Shown one piece after another: positions 44,786-54,622 of a DNA stretch of 64,000 bases. Made by a program: the position numbers and the translations under genes. Location: positions 186,001-250,000 of the forward strand of contig NZ_JBHSEZ010000028.1 in assembly GCF_042653765.1 (NCBI RefSeq), given 5' to 3'. The notes under the pieces are model-generated. The model ran no database searches. It had not been told where the DNA came from and saw nothing but the letters and a program-made list of their open reading frames with translations. The DNA is from Castellaniella denitrificans. GTDB lineage: Bacteria > Pseudomonadota > Gammaproteobacteria > Burkholderiales > Burkholderiaceae_B. Position 1 is the stretch's first letter. Every line of letters begins with the position of its first letter.

Positions 44786-45166
44786 TCAGTGCGTCGTCGC
44801 GCCGCCTTTTTCCTGGGCGGCGATTTCGGCGTGGACCTGGGCCATGTCCACGGCCTTCACCTGCGTCAGGAGCTCTTCCAACTGCGAGGCCGACAGCGCG
44901 CCGGCCTGCTGGAACAGCAGCACGTTCTCGCGGAAGACCATCAGCGTCGGGATGGAGCGGATGCGCAGGGCGGCGGCCAGTTCCTGCTGTTCCTCGGTGT
45001 TGATCTTGGCGAAGGTGACGTCCGCGTGCTTTTCGGCGGCGGCCTCGAAGGTCGGGCCGAACTGGCGGCAGGGGCCGCACCAGGGCGCCCAGAAGTCGAC
45101 GATCAGGGGCTGATCGGCCTGGGTGGCGGCCTGGAAGGTGTCTTGGGTGAGTTCGATGACGCTCAT
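44786..45166 (-). CDS. trxA: Thioredoxin
   Basis: 126 aa with the redox motif WAPWCGPC near residue 30 and the cis-Pro loop RSIPTLMVF. The C terminus is about 18 residues longer than E. coli TrxA (VDMAQVHAEIAAQEKGGATTH) and hydrophilic. No signal peptide, so cytoplasmic thiol-disulfide reductase. Confidence 0.9.
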   Translation of the reverse strand: MSVIELTQDTFQAATQADQPLIVDFWAPWCGPCRQFGPTFEAAAEKHADVTFAKINTEEQQELAAALRIRSIPTLMVFRENVLLFQQAGALSASQLEELLTQVKAVDMAQVHAEIAAQEKGGATTH

Positions 45167-45185
45167 GGGGGCTCCGGGGCGGGAG

Positions 45186-45204
45186 GGGCGGCAGGATGCC
45201 GCCC
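45186..45204 (-). other. GC hairpin in the trxA leader
   Basis: Perfect dyad GGGCGGCA-GGA-TGCCGCCC, 19 bases upstream of the trxA ATG on its transcript side. No T-run. It may affect mRNA stability or translation; nothing more can be said. Confidence 0.4.
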
Positions 45205-45300
45205 GGATTTCCTTTTACATGGGGACGAAGCGCTGGTTTACAAGCGACCCGGATGATTCAGATGGTGGATAGCCAGGGATGTTCTTGGAATGTGGCATCC

Positions 45301-45377
45301 CTCCACCTCGCGGCCTGCATGCCGCTCGGATTCGTCTGGCACAGGACAGTCCGCAGGGGACTGTCCTGAGTCCCGCC

Positions 45378-45383
<6 letters not shown>
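45301..45383 (+). repeat. Dispersed two-hairpin element, copy B
   Basis: CACCTCGCGGCCTGCATGCCGC (first dyad arms at 45310-45314 and 45321-45325), CGGATTCGTCTGG, then a perfect 11-bp hairpin CAGGACAGTCC (45342-45352), loop GCAGG, GGACTGTCCTG (45358-45368), and GTCCCGCCTCATCC. The TCA in the final block is the complement of the purine permease stop codon. Confidence 0.85.
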
Positions 45384-46670
<1,287 letters not shown>

Positions 46671-46739
46671 GATGTCTCCTCTCGGGTGGACGTCTGTTTT
46701 TATGGCTTCGCCATTCTAAATCCCTTTCGGGAACAGTTG

Positions 46740-46745
46740 TAAACT
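46740..46745 (+). promoter_or_regulatory. Candidate -10 box for tsaD
   Basis: TAAACT followed by GCGG, nine bases before the tsaD ATG, giving a nearly leaderless transcript. The same TAAACTGCGG sequence occurs before ppiD (61183-61192). Confidence 0.4.
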
Positions 46746-46753
46746 GCGGTCCT

Positions 46754-47800
46754 ATGCTGATCATCGGATTCGAGAGCTCCTGCGACGAAACCGGCGTGGC
46801 CGTGGCGTGTACCGAGCGCGGCCTGCTCGCGCACGCCCTGCACAGCCAGGTCGCCATGCACCGGGACTACGGCGGCGTGGTGCCGGAACTGGCTTCGCGC
46901 GACCATATCCGCCGCATCGTGCCGCTCACGCGCCAGGTGCTGGACAAGGCCGGCGTGCGGCCGGACGACCTCGACGCGGTGGCCTACACGGCCGGCCCCG
47001 GCCTGGCCGGCGCCCTGCTGGTGGGGGCGGGCTTCGCCCGGGCCTTCGCCTGGGCGCGGGACCTGCCCGCCATTCCGATCCATCACCTGGAAGGCCATCT
47101 GCTGTCGCCCCTGCTGGCCGAAGAGACGCCCGGCTTCCCGTTCGTGGCGCTGCTGGTATCGGGCGGTCATACGCAGCTGATGCGGGTCGACGGCGTGGGC
47201 CGCTACGAGCTGCTGGGCGAGACCCTGGACGACGCGGCGGGCGAGGCCTTCGACAAGAGCGCCAAGCTGCTGGGCCTGGGCTATCCGGGCGGGCCGGAAC
47301 TGTCGCGCTTGGCCGAGGAAGGCGATCCGCGCGCGCACGCGTTGCCGCGTCCCATGCTGCACAGCGGCGACCTGGATTTCAGCTTCAGTGGCCTGAAGAC
47401 GGCCGTGCTCACCCGCATGCGGGCCCTGCAGGACGAGGGCCGCGCCGCCGACCGCGCGGCGCGCGCCGACCTGGCGGCTTCGACCGAGGCCGCCATCGTC
47501 GACGTGCTGGCGGCCAAATCCCTGCAGGCGCTGCGCCGCACGGGGCTGAAGACCCTGGTGGTGGCGGGCGGCGTGGGCGCCAACCGGCACCTGCGCGCGC
47601 GCCTGAAGGATGCGCTCGCCGCCCTGGGCGGGCAGGTGTTTTTCCCGCCGCTGCATCTGTGCACCGACAATGGCGCGATGATCGCCTGGGCGGCCGCGCT
47701 GCGGGTGCGCGCCGGCCTGGTCGACCTGTCCTCCCTGCGCGGCGACGCGGCCTTCGCCGTGAAGCCCCGCTGGGACCTGCGGGACGTCTGCGCCGCCTGA
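46754..47800 (+). CDS. tsaD: tRNA N6-threonylcarbamoyladenosine transferase catalytic subunit
   Basis: 348 aa ASKHA-fold protein completing t6A37 synthesis in tRNA. Metal-binding HHLEGHLLSP (H-x-x-x-H) near residue 113, start IGFESSCDETGVA, LLVSGGHTQLM, ETLDDAAGEAFDKSAKLLGLGYPGG, and VAGGVGANRHLR and TDNGAMIAWA near the end. Length is standard. A single G10 run follows the stop codon. Confidence 0.96.
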   Translation: MLIIGFESSCDETGVAVACTERGLLAHALHSQVAMHRDYGGVVPELASRDHIRRIVPLTRQVLDKAGVRPDDLDAVAYTAGPGLAGALLVGAGFARAFAWARDLPAIPIHHLEGHLLSPLLAEETPGFPFVALLVSGGHTQLMRVDGVGRYELLGETLDDAAGEAFDKSAKLLGLGYPGGPELSRLAEEGDPRAHALPRPMLHSGDLDFSFSGLKTAVLTRMRALQDEGRAADRAARADLAASTEAAIVDVLAAKSLQALRRTGLKTLVVAGGVGANRHLRARLKDALAALGGQVFFPPLHLCTDNGAMIAWAAALRVRAGLVDLSSLRGDAAFAVKPRWDLRDVCAA

Positions 47801-47857
47801 GCGCCCGGTGGGGGGGGGGCGGCCGTGCGGCCCGGCCCGGGGCGTTCCCGCCCGTTC

Positions 47858-48499
47858 CTACTTCTTCTTCGAGCCGATGCGGCTTTCCTTGCCCGCCAGC
47901 AGGCGGGCGATGTTTTCCCGGTGGCGTGCCAGCAGCAGGACGCTGATGAACACGATCACGGAGATCGTGAGCGCGTCCGCGCGCCAGGCCACCTTGTCCC
48001 CCAGGATGTAGTAGAACGGCGCGAAGATGGCCGCCAGGATCGCCGCCAGGGACGAATAGCGCGTCACCAGCGCCACGATCAGCCAGGTGGCCGCGGTCGC
48101 CAGGGCCAGCCAGGGCTGCAGCGCCAGCAGTACGCCCAGGGCCGTGGCGACGCCCTTGCCGCCGCGGAAGCCCAGGAACAGCGGATACAGGTGGCCCAGG
48201 AAGGCCGCCAGGCCGGCCAGGGGGATCGCGGCCCCTGGCAGCAGGCCGCGCTGCGCGGCCCAGGCGGCCAGCGTCACGGCCAGCCAGCCCTTGGCGGCGT
48301 CGCCGAGCAGGGTCAGGATGGCCGCCAGCTTGTTGCCGCCGCGCAGCACGTTGGTCGCGCCGGGATTGCCCGAGCCGAAGCTGCGCGGGTCCTTCAGGCC
48401 CATGGCGCGGCTGACCACGACGGCGAAGGGGACGGATCCCATCAGGTAGCCGATGAGCAGGGCGGCGGCCGCGCCGAGGACGGAAGCGAAAGGAGTCAT
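47858..48499 (-). CDS. plsY: Glycerol-3-phosphate acyltransferase PlsY
   Basis: 213-aa membrane enzyme using acyl-phosphate to make lysophosphatidate. It has five hydrophobic segments. Motifs: SVPFAVVVSRAMG, SFGSGNPGATNVLRGG (phosphate-binding), FLGHLYPLFLGFRGGKGVATALG. The C-terminal SRIGSKKK is basic. Convergent with tsaD, divergent from surE. Confidence 0.95.
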   Translation of the reverse strand: MTPFASVLGAAAALLIGYLMGSVPFAVVVSRAMGLKDPRSFGSGNPGATNVLRGGNKLAAILTLLGDAAKGWLAVTLAAWAAQRGLLPGAAIPLAGLAAFLGHLYPLFLGFRGGKGVATALGVLLALQPWLALATAATWLIVALVTRYSSLAAILAAIFAPFYYILGDKVAWRADALTISVIVFISVLLLARHRENIARLLAGKESRIGSKKK

Positions 48500-48546
48500 G
48501 GCAGGAGGTCGGCGTGGCGGCCGGCGGGGGGGTGGATGATGGGCGC

Positions 48547-48552
48547 ATTTTA
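48547..48552 (-). promoter_or_regulatory. Candidate -10 box for plsY
   Basis: TAAAAT on the minus strand followed by GCGCCCA. The same -10 plus GCGCCCA arrangement occurs before argH. Confidence 0.4.
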
Positions 48553-48633
48553 AAGGAACCTCCGGACAAGTCCCCGCGTCGCGCGCATCCGCGGATTCGG
48601 GCGGTCCGCGGCGTCGCAGCCCGCCGCGCGCCC

Positions 48634-48700
48634 GCAAGCGGTCCGGATGCGCCGGGCACGGAGCAGTCCGCGGGGACGGTTCCGTGTCCGGACTCTTCCC
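48634..48700 (+). repeat. Dispersed two-hairpin element, copy C (diverged)
   Basis: CCCGCAAGCGG, a GGATGCG spacer, then CACGGAGCAGTCC (48657-48669), GCGG, GGACGGTTCCGTG (48674-48686), and GTCCGGACTCTTCC. The stem pairs at 12 of 13 positions (one G-T, one mismatch) although its outer sequence differs from the other copies. It lies in the divergent plsY/surE region, just upstream of the surE -10. Confidence 0.65.
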
Positions 48701-48713
48701 CGCGGGGCGCGGG

Positions 48714-48719
48714 TACAAT
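48714..48719 (+). promoter_or_regulatory. Candidate -10 box for surE
   Basis: TACAAT 35 bp before the surE ATG, followed by TCGCACC. No clear -35; hairpin element copy C ends 14 bp upstream. Confidence 0.45.
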
Positions 48720-48753
48720 TCGCACCATCCGGTTTCAGGCGGGAATCAAGAAA

Positions 48754-49500
48754 ATGCGCATCCTGGTGTCCAACGACGATGGCTACAACGCAGCGGGAAT
48801 CGAGGCCCTGGTCGCGGCGCTCAGGCCCCTGGGCGACGTCACGGTGGTGGCGCCCGAAACCAATTGCAGCGGCGCGTCCAATTCGCTGACGCTGCGCCGT
48901 CCCCTGACGGTGCGCCAGGCGGCCAACGGCTTTCATTTCATCAACGGCACGCCCTCGGACTGCGTCCACGTGGCCCTGACCGGCCTGCTGGGCTTCCGGC
49001 CCGATCTGCTGGTCTCGGGCATCAACAACGGCGCCAACATGGGCGACGACACCCTGTATTCGGGCACGGTGGCGGCCGCGATGGAAGGCTACCTGTTCGG
49101 CGTGCCGTCCATGGCCTTTTCGCTGCTGGACCGCGAATGGCGCCACTTGGATTGCGCCGCCCAGGTGGCGCACGACCTGGTGGCGCGGTTCCGCGACCGG
49201 CCCTGGGGCGAGCCGCTGCTGCTCAACGTCAACATTCCGGCGGTGCCCCACCGCGACCTGGCGGGGTTCCGCACCACGCGGCTGGGCCGCCGCCATCCGG
49301 CCGAGCCCGTCATCCGCAGCACCACGCCCTACGGCGATACCGTGTACTGGATCGGCCCGGTGGGGCGGGCGCTGGACGGCGGCGCCGAGACGGATTTCGG
49401 CGCCGTCGAGGCGCATGCCGTGTCGATGACCCCCTTGCGCGTCGATCTGACGGACCATGCCCGGACCGACGCGGTCGCGCGCTGGATGGAAGATCGATGA
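48754..49500 (+). CDS. surE: 5'/3'-nucleotidase SurE
   Basis: 248 aa. The metal-binding N terminus reads ILVSNDDGYNAAGI, then VVAPETNCSGASNSLTLRRPL, NGTPSDCVHVAL, VSGINNGANMGDDTLYSGTVAAAMEG and LLNVNIP. It dephosphorylates nucleotides and short polyphosphates. First gene of the surE-pcm-nlpD order known from gammaproteobacteria. Confidence 0.96.
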   Translation: MRILVSNDDGYNAAGIEALVAALRPLGDVTVVAPETNCSGASNSLTLRRPLTVRQAANGFHFINGTPSDCVHVALTGLLGFRPDLLVSGINNGANMGDDTLYSGTVAAAMEGYLFGVPSMAFSLLDREWRHLDCAAQVAHDLVARFRDRPWGEPLLLNVNIPAVPHRDLAGFRTTRLGRRHPAEPVIRSTTPYGDTVYWIGPVGRALDGGAETDFGAVEAHAVSMTPLRVDLTDHARTDAVARWMEDR

Positions 49501-49516
49501 GCCTCCCGGAGATCCG

Positions 49517-50338
49517 ATGAACAAGCCGCGTCATCCGCTGGACAAGCCCTTGCGCGCCGCGCGAAGCGCCGCGACGGGCTCCGCGCTGGGCCCGGGCTAT
49601 TCGGCCGCCAACAGCAACACGCGCATCCACGGGCCGCGCCCGTTCACCCTGCCGCAATCCCCGGCGCAGGCGCCGGCCGCGCCCGCCGCCAACCTGGGGT
49701 TGAATTCGGACCGGCTGCGCCTGCAGATGGTGCATCGCCTGCGCGAGCAGGGCATCGTCGACGAGCGGGTGCTGTCGGCCATGCAGGCGGTGCCGCGCCA
49801 CCTGTTCGTGGACCAGGGCCTAGCCAGCCGAGCCTACGAGGACGCCGCCCTGCCGATCGGCTACGGCCAGACGATTTCCCAGCCCTGGGTGGTGGCGCAC
49901 ATGCTGTCGGTCATGTGCGACGGCCGTTCCCCGGTCCGGGTCCTGGAGATCGGTGCGGGCTGCGGCTATCAGGCCGCCGTGCTGGCCCAGTTCGTGCCCG
50001 AGGTCCATGCCATCGAGCGGGTACGCGGCCTGTACGAACAGGCGCGCCTGAACCTGGCCCAGGGCCGCGCCCGGGGGCGGGTGCGCCTGACCTTCGGCGA
50101 CGGCATGCAGGGCCTGGAACACCGCGCGCCCTTCGACGGCATTGTGGTCGCCGCCGCGGGGGTTAAAATCCCAGAAGCCTTGCTGCACCAGCTGGCCGTG
50201 GGGGCGCGTCTGATCGCCCCGGAAGGCACTGCGCACCAGAGGCTGATCCTGATCGAGCGGACCGGGCCGTCCTCATGGCACCGGCTCGAACTCGAAGATG
50301 TCCGATTCGTACCGCTGCGTCCCGGCACGCAGACTTAA
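49517..50338 (+). CDS. pcm: Protein-L-isoaspartate O-methyltransferase
   Basis: 273 aa. The SAM-binding motif I is VRVLEIGAGCGYQAAVLAQ; upstream AMQAVPRHLFVDQG, ALPIGYGQTISQPWVVAHML and downstream FDGIVVAAAGVKIPEALLHQL are PCMT blocks. The N terminus has about 60 extra, Ala/Pro-rich residues compared with the 208-aa E. coli enzyme. It starts 16 bases after surE. Repairs isoaspartyl residues in aged proteins. Confidence 0.94.
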   Translation: MNKPRHPLDKPLRAARSAATGSALGPGYSAANSNTRIHGPRPFTLPQSPAQAPAAPAANLGLNSDRLRLQMVHRLREQGIVDERVLSAMQAVPRHLFVDQGLASRAYEDAALPIGYGQTISQPWVVAHMLSVMCDGRSPVRVLEIGAGCGYQAAVLAQFVPEVHAIERVRGLYEQARLNLAQGRARGRVRLTFGDGMQGLEHRAPFDGIVVAAAGVKIPEALLHQLAVGARLIAPEGTAHQRLILIERTGPSSWHRLELEDVRFVPLRPGTQT

Positions 50339-50355
50339 GTAAGTAGGAGAACCAC

Positions 50356-51225
50356 ATGCTCGATGGGACGCTGGTGACAGATGCTCCGTTCACCCAATCG
50401 CCGCACACCGGGCGCTTTTCGTCGCAGGGCCGTCCCAAGGCAAAAACGGCCTTGCTTCTGACCATCCTGCTGTCGGCCGCCGTCCTGTCGGGCTGCGCCT
50501 CGCGCTCCGCGCGCGCGCCCGTCACCGATCATTCCAATGGCGCCGCCGCCTCCTCGTCGGGCGCCCAGGCTAAGGGCACCTACGTGGTGCGGGCGGGCGA
50601 CACGCTCTACAAGATCGCCCAGGATCACGGCATGGAAGTCTCCCGCCTGGCGCAGCTGAACAACATCAGCAATCCGACCCAGCTGGCCATCGGCCAGGTC
50701 CTGCGCCTGGACGGCGGCACCCCGATGCCCTCGGGCGGTTCGACGGCCACGACGTCGCCGGTCAAGACCGCGCCCTCGGCCGGGGGCGAAGGCTCCGGGC
50801 CGGCCGCCTCGAGCGCGCCCGCCCCGGTCGAGACCTCGGCGGCCCGCGCCAGCGACGCGAGCCTGATTTCCTGGGGATGGCCCAGCGGCGGCAAGATCAT
50901 CCAGGGCTTCAACGCCACCACCAAGGGCATCGACATCGAAGGCGCGGTGGGCACGCCCGTGACGGCCGCCGCCGAAGGCAAGGTCATGTACGCCGGCAAC
51001 GGCGTGCGCGGCCTGGGCAACCTGATCCTGCTGGGCCACAGCAACGGCTTCATCACGGCCTATGCCCACAACCAGTCCCTGCTGGTCAAGACCGGCGAAT
51101 CCGTGAAGAAGGGCGCGAAGATCGCCACCCTGGGCCAGAGCGACACCAGCTCGCCGCGCCTGCACTTCGAGATCCGCCGCCGCGGCACGCCCGTGAACCC
51201 CTTGTCGTATCTGCCGGCGCGATGA
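50356..51225 (+). CDS. nlpD: NlpD-like LysM/LytM lipoprotein (amidase activator)
   Basis: 289 aa. The lipobox LSGC lies after a hydrophobic stretch (residues ~31-47), then a LysM domain (YVVRAGDTLYKIAQDHGMEVSRLAQLNNI), an Ala/Ser/Pro linker and a LytM/M23 domain. In that domain the first zinc ligand His is replaced (TTKGIDIEG), as in E. coli NlpD, while RLHFEIRRRG remains. It is therefore an activator of cell-wall amidases, not itself a peptidase. Eighteen bases after pcm. Confidence 0.93.
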   Translation: MLDGTLVTDAPFTQSPHTGRFSSQGRPKAKTALLLTILLSAAVLSGCASRSARAPVTDHSNGAAASSSGAQAKGTYVVRAGDTLYKIAQDHGMEVSRLAQLNNISNPTQLAIGQVLRLDGGTPMPSGGSTATTSPVKTAPSAGGEGSGPAASSAPAPVETSAARASDASLISWGWPSGGKIIQGFNATTKGIDIEGAVGTPVTAAAEGKVMYAGNGVRGLGNLILLGHSNGFITAYAHNQSLLVKTGESVKKGAKIATLGQSDTSSPRLHFEIRRRGTPVNPLSYLPAR

Positions 51226-52001
51226 TCCCGACGCTGGTCTTCGACCTGGAAACGATCCCGGACGCCGACGGCCTGCGGCGCTTGAATCCCGAATGGGCGG
51301 ACCTGGACGACGCCGCCCTCATCGAGGCCGCCCTGGCCCGGCGCCGCGAGACTCACGGCAACGATTTCCTGCCCCTGCACCTGCAGAAGATCGCCGTCAT
51401 CGGCTGCGTGTTCCGCGACGACCAGGGCTTTCGCGTGCGCACCCTGGGGCAGGCCGACGATCCCGAGGAAACCTTGATCTCCGGGTTCTTCAAGACCATC
51501 GGCCATTACACGCCCACCCTGGTCAGCTGGAACGGCTCGGGCTTCGACCTGCCGGTGCTGCACTACCGCAGCCTGATCCACGGCGTGGCCGCGCCGCGCT
51601 ACTGGGACACCGGGGAAGACGACCGCGACTTCCGCTTCAACAACTACCTGAACCGCTACCACACCCGCCACGTCGACCTGATGGACGTGCTGGCGAAGTT
51701 CAACGGCCGTGCCAACGCGCCGCTGGACCAGCTCGCCAAGCTGTGCGGCTTTCCCGGCAAGCTCGACATGGACGGCGGCCAGGTCTGGCAGGCCTGGCAT
51801 GCCGGGGACCGGGACCATGTGCGCAACTACTGCGAGACCGACGTGGTCAACACCTGGCTGGTGTATTGCCGCTATCGCCTGATCAAGGGCGAACTGGACG
51901 CCGCCGCCTACGCGGCCGAACTCGCGCTGGTGCGCGACACCCTGGCGGCGATCGATGCGCCGCACTGGAAAGAATTCCTCTCCGCCTGGCATCATGGTTG
52001 A
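51222..52001 (+). CDS. Predicted 3'-5' exonuclease, PolB-like (DnaQ fold)
   Basis: 259 aa. Exo I motif VFDLETIPD, Exo II around LVSWNGSGFDLPVLHYR, and Exo III as YCETDVVNTWLVYCRYRL; HVDLMDVL is the family block of the DNA_pol_B_exo2 group. The acidic catalytic residues are all in place. It overlaps the nlpD stop and the rlmD start. In E. coli rpoS occupies this position. Confidence 0.88.
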   Translation: MIPTLVFDLETIPDADGLRRLNPEWADLDDAALIEAALARRRETHGNDFLPLHLQKIAVIGCVFRDDQGFRVRTLGQADDPEETLISGFFKTIGHYTPTLVSWNGSGFDLPVLHYRSLIHGVAAPRYWDTGEDDRDFRFNNYLNRYHTRHVDLMDVLAKFNGRANAPLDQLAKLCGFPGKLDMDGGQVWQAWHAGDRDHVRNYCETDVVNTWLVYCRYRLIKGELDAAAYAAELALVRDTLAAIDAPHWKEFLSAWHHG

Positions 52002-53316
52002 ACCCATCCTGTTGTCCCTGGACGTCGAGTCGCTGGATCTCGAAGGCCAGGGCATCGCCCACCACGAGGGCAAGGTCGTCTTCATCGAGGGCGCGCTGCC
52101 CGGCGAGCGGGTCCTGGCCCGCGTGACGCGGCGCAAGCCGTCCTTCGACAAGGCCAAGGTCGAACGCGTCCTGCGGCCTTCCTCGCAGCGCACCCGGCCG
52201 CCGTGCCCGCATTTCGGTGTCTGCGGAGGCTGCGCCATGCAGCACCTGGAGCCGGCCGCGCAGATGGCCGTCAAGCAGCGCGCCCTGGAGGACGCCTTGG
52301 CGCACATCGGCAAGGTCCGGCCGGGGCAGATCCTGCCGGCGCTGCAGGGGCCCACCTTCGGCTACCGCCATCGCGCCCGCCTGTCCGTGCGGCTGGTGCC
52401 GAAGAAAGGCGGCATGCTGGTGGGATTCCGCGAGCGCGCCAGCAGCTACGTGGCCGACATGCAGTCCTGCCTGGTGCTGCCGCCGCACGTGTCGGCCCTG
52501 CTGATGCCGCTGCGCGAACTGGTCGGCGGCCTGTCGCGGCCCGACCGCGTGCCGCAGATCGAGGTGGCCGTGGGCGACGAATCCACGGTCTTCTGCCTGC
52601 GGCATCTGGAACCCCTGACGCCGGCCGACCTGGACCGCCTGCGCGATTTCGGCGCCCGGCACCGCATCGACTGGTGGCTGCAACCCAAGGGGCCGGAGAC
52701 GGCCCATCCCCTGGATCCGGCCCGCGCCGACACGCTCGCCTACGCGCTGCCGGCCTACGGCCTGCGCATGCACTACCGGCCGACCGATTTCACCCAGGTC
52801 AACCCGCACATCAACCAGGCCCTGGTGGCCCGCGCGCTGAACCTGCTGGACGTCCAGCAGGGCGACCGCGTGGCCGACCTGTTCTGCGGCCTGGGCAATT
52901 TCAGCCTGCCGCTGGCCACCCAGGGCCGCGCGGTCGTCGGCATCGAGGGCAGCGCCGCGCTGGTGGCCCGCGCCCGCGAGGACGCCGCCCGCCAGGGCCT
53001 GGCGGACAAGGCCGAATTCGCCGAACTCAATCTGTTCGAAGTGGACGCCGGCTGGCTGCGCGGCCTGGGCCGTTTCGACCGCATGCTGATCGACCCCCCG
53101 CGCGAAGGCGCCCTGGCCGTGGCGCAGGCCCTGGCCGCCCTGGCGCCGGCCGAACGTCCGCGCCGCGTCGTGTACGTGTCCTGTAATCCCGCCACCCTGG
53201 CGCGCGATGCCGGGGTGCTGTGCCATGTGGGCGGATGGACGCTGCGGGCAGCGGGCGCGGTCAACATGTTTCCTCATACGGCGCACGTGGAGTCGATCGC
53301 GGTCTTTGAACCCTGA
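51994..53316 (+). CDS. rlmD: 23S rRNA (uracil-1939-C5)-methyltransferase RlmD
   Basis: 440 aa. A TRAM domain lies at residues ~5-65 (LDLEGQGIAHHEGKVVFIEGALPGERV). The [4Fe-4S] cysteines are in PPCPHFGVCGGC plus a later Cys in DMQSCLVLP. The methyltransferase has DFTQVNPHINQAL, VADLFCGLGNFSLPLA, LIDPPREGA and the nucleophile Cys in VYVSCNPATLARD. ATG 51994 overlaps the exonuclease gene by eight bases. Confidence 0.95.
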   Translation: MVEPILLSLDVESLDLEGQGIAHHEGKVVFIEGALPGERVLARVTRRKPSFDKAKVERVLRPSSQRTRPPCPHFGVCGGCAMQHLEPAAQMAVKQRALEDALAHIGKVRPGQILPALQGPTFGYRHRARLSVRLVPKKGGMLVGFRERASSYVADMQSCLVLPPHVSALLMPLRELVGGLSRPDRVPQIEVAVGDESTVFCLRHLEPLTPADLDRLRDFGARHRIDWWLQPKGPETAHPLDPARADTLAYALPAYGLRMHYRPTDFTQVNPHINQALVARALNLLDVQQGDRVADLFCGLGNFSLPLATQGRAVVGIEGSAALVARAREDAARQGLADKAEFAELNLFEVDAGWLRGLGRFDRMLIDPPREGALAVAQALAALAPAERPRRVVYVSCNPATLARDAGVLCHVGGWTLRAAGAVNMFPHTAHVESIAVFEP

Positions 53317-53327
53317 GGGGAAATCGT

Positions 53328-54542
53328 ATGGGCCATGGGAATTCCGTTGCGCGTGCGAACGGAAAGCGCGCCATTCCGCGCACGGTCTGGATGCTGGGCC
53401 TGGTCAGCCTGTTCATGGACCTGTCGTCGGAGCTCATCCACAGCCTGCTGCCGATCTTCCTGGTGTCGGGCCTGGGCGCCAGCGTGCTGGCCGTGGGCGT
53501 CATCGAGGGCGTGGCCGAGGCCACCGCCCTGATCGTCAAGGTTTTCTCCGGCGCGATCAGCGATTTCCTGGGCCGGCGCAAGGGCCTGCTGCTGGCGGGC
53601 TACGGCCTGGCGGCGCTCAGCAAGCCCCTGTTCCCCCTGGCGCATTCGGTGGGCACTGTGTTCGCCGCGCGCTTCATCGACCGCATCGGCAAGGGCATCC
53701 GGGGCGCGCCGCGCGACGCCCTGGTGGCCGACGTCACGCCACCGGAAATCCGCGGCGCGGCCTTCGGGCTGCGCCAATCCATGGACACCGTGGGCGCGGT
53801 CCTGGGGCCGGCGCTGGCGGTCGTGCTGATGCTGGCCTTCACGGACATCCGCCACGTCCTGTGGTTCGCCGTCGTGCCCGGCGTCGTCGCCATGGCCCTG
53901 CTGTTCTGGGGCGTGCGCGAGGCGCGTCCCGGCCCGGGCGAGGCGCGGCCGTTCCGCTCGCCCATCCGCTGGAGCGCGGCGCGCGATTTCGGCGCCGCCT
54001 ACTGGCGCGTGGTGGCGATCGGCGCGGTGTTCACGCTGGCCCGCTTCAGCGAGGCCTTCCTGATCCTGCGCGGCCAGGACATGGGCCTGAGCGCTGCCTG
54101 GGCGCCCGCCGTGCTGATCGTCATGTCGCTGTTCTTCACGCTGTCGGCCTATCCGGCCGGCTGGCTGTCGGACCGCGTGCCGCGCACCGCCATCCTGGCG
54201 GCCGGCCTGGTCCTGCTGGTGTTCGCCGACCTGGCCCTGGCGGCCACGAGCGGCGGCGCCTGGCTGCTGCTGGCGGGCGCGGCGCTGTGGGGGCTGCACA
54301 TGGGCTTCAGCCAGGGGATCCTGGCCGCGATGGTGGCGGACACGACGCCGGCGGGCCTGAAAGGCACAGCCTTCGGGATCTTCAACCTGGCGAGCGGCGT
54401 GTGCATGCTGCTGGCCAGCGTCCTGGCCGGCTGGCTGTGGCAATCCTGGGGGCCGTCCGCGACTTTCTTGGCGGGCGCGGGCTTCGCCGTCATGGCGCTG
54501 CTGGGGGTGGCGGTGCCGGCGGGGCGTGGAAGGGCGGCGTAA
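53328..54542 (+). CDS. Major facilitator superfamily transporter
   Basis: 404 aa, about 12 hydrophobic segments. MFS motif A-type loops are ISDFLGRRKGLLLAGYGLAALSKPLF and GWLSDRVPRTAIL; RFIDRIGKGIRGAPRDALVADVTP and RGAAFGLRQSMDTVGAVLGPA are typical of a well-conserved, uncharacterised proteobacterial group. Substrate unknown. Starts 11 bases after rlmD and may be cotranscribed. Confidence 0.88.
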   Translation: MGHGNSVARANGKRAIPRTVWMLGLVSLFMDLSSELIHSLLPIFLVSGLGASVLAVGVIEGVAEATALIVKVFSGAISDFLGRRKGLLLAGYGLAALSKPLFPLAHSVGTVFAARFIDRIGKGIRGAPRDALVADVTPPEIRGAAFGLRQSMDTVGAVLGPALAVVLMLAFTDIRHVLWFAVVPGVVAMALLFWGVREARPGPGEARPFRSPIRWSAARDFGAAYWRVVAIGAVFTLARFSEAFLILRGQDMGLSAAWAPAVLIVMSLFFTLSAYPAGWLSDRVPRTAILAAGLVLLVFADLALAATSGGAWLLLAGAALWGLHMGFSQGILAAMVADTTPAGLKGTAFGIFNLASGVCMLLASVLAGWLWQSWGPSATFLAGAGFAVMALLGVAVPAGRGRAA

Positions 54543-54622
54543 GGCGGCGGACGCGGCGCGGGGCCGGGCCTGATCGGATACAGTAACGTCTCCCGTTTCT
54601 GCCTATCCGGATCGAGCACGCC

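Noticed and set aside
47810..47819. G10 homopolymer after tsaD as a phase-variation switch
   Set aside because: It lies in the 57-bp gap between two convergent genes, past both stop codons, so slippage would alter neither frame nor promoter.
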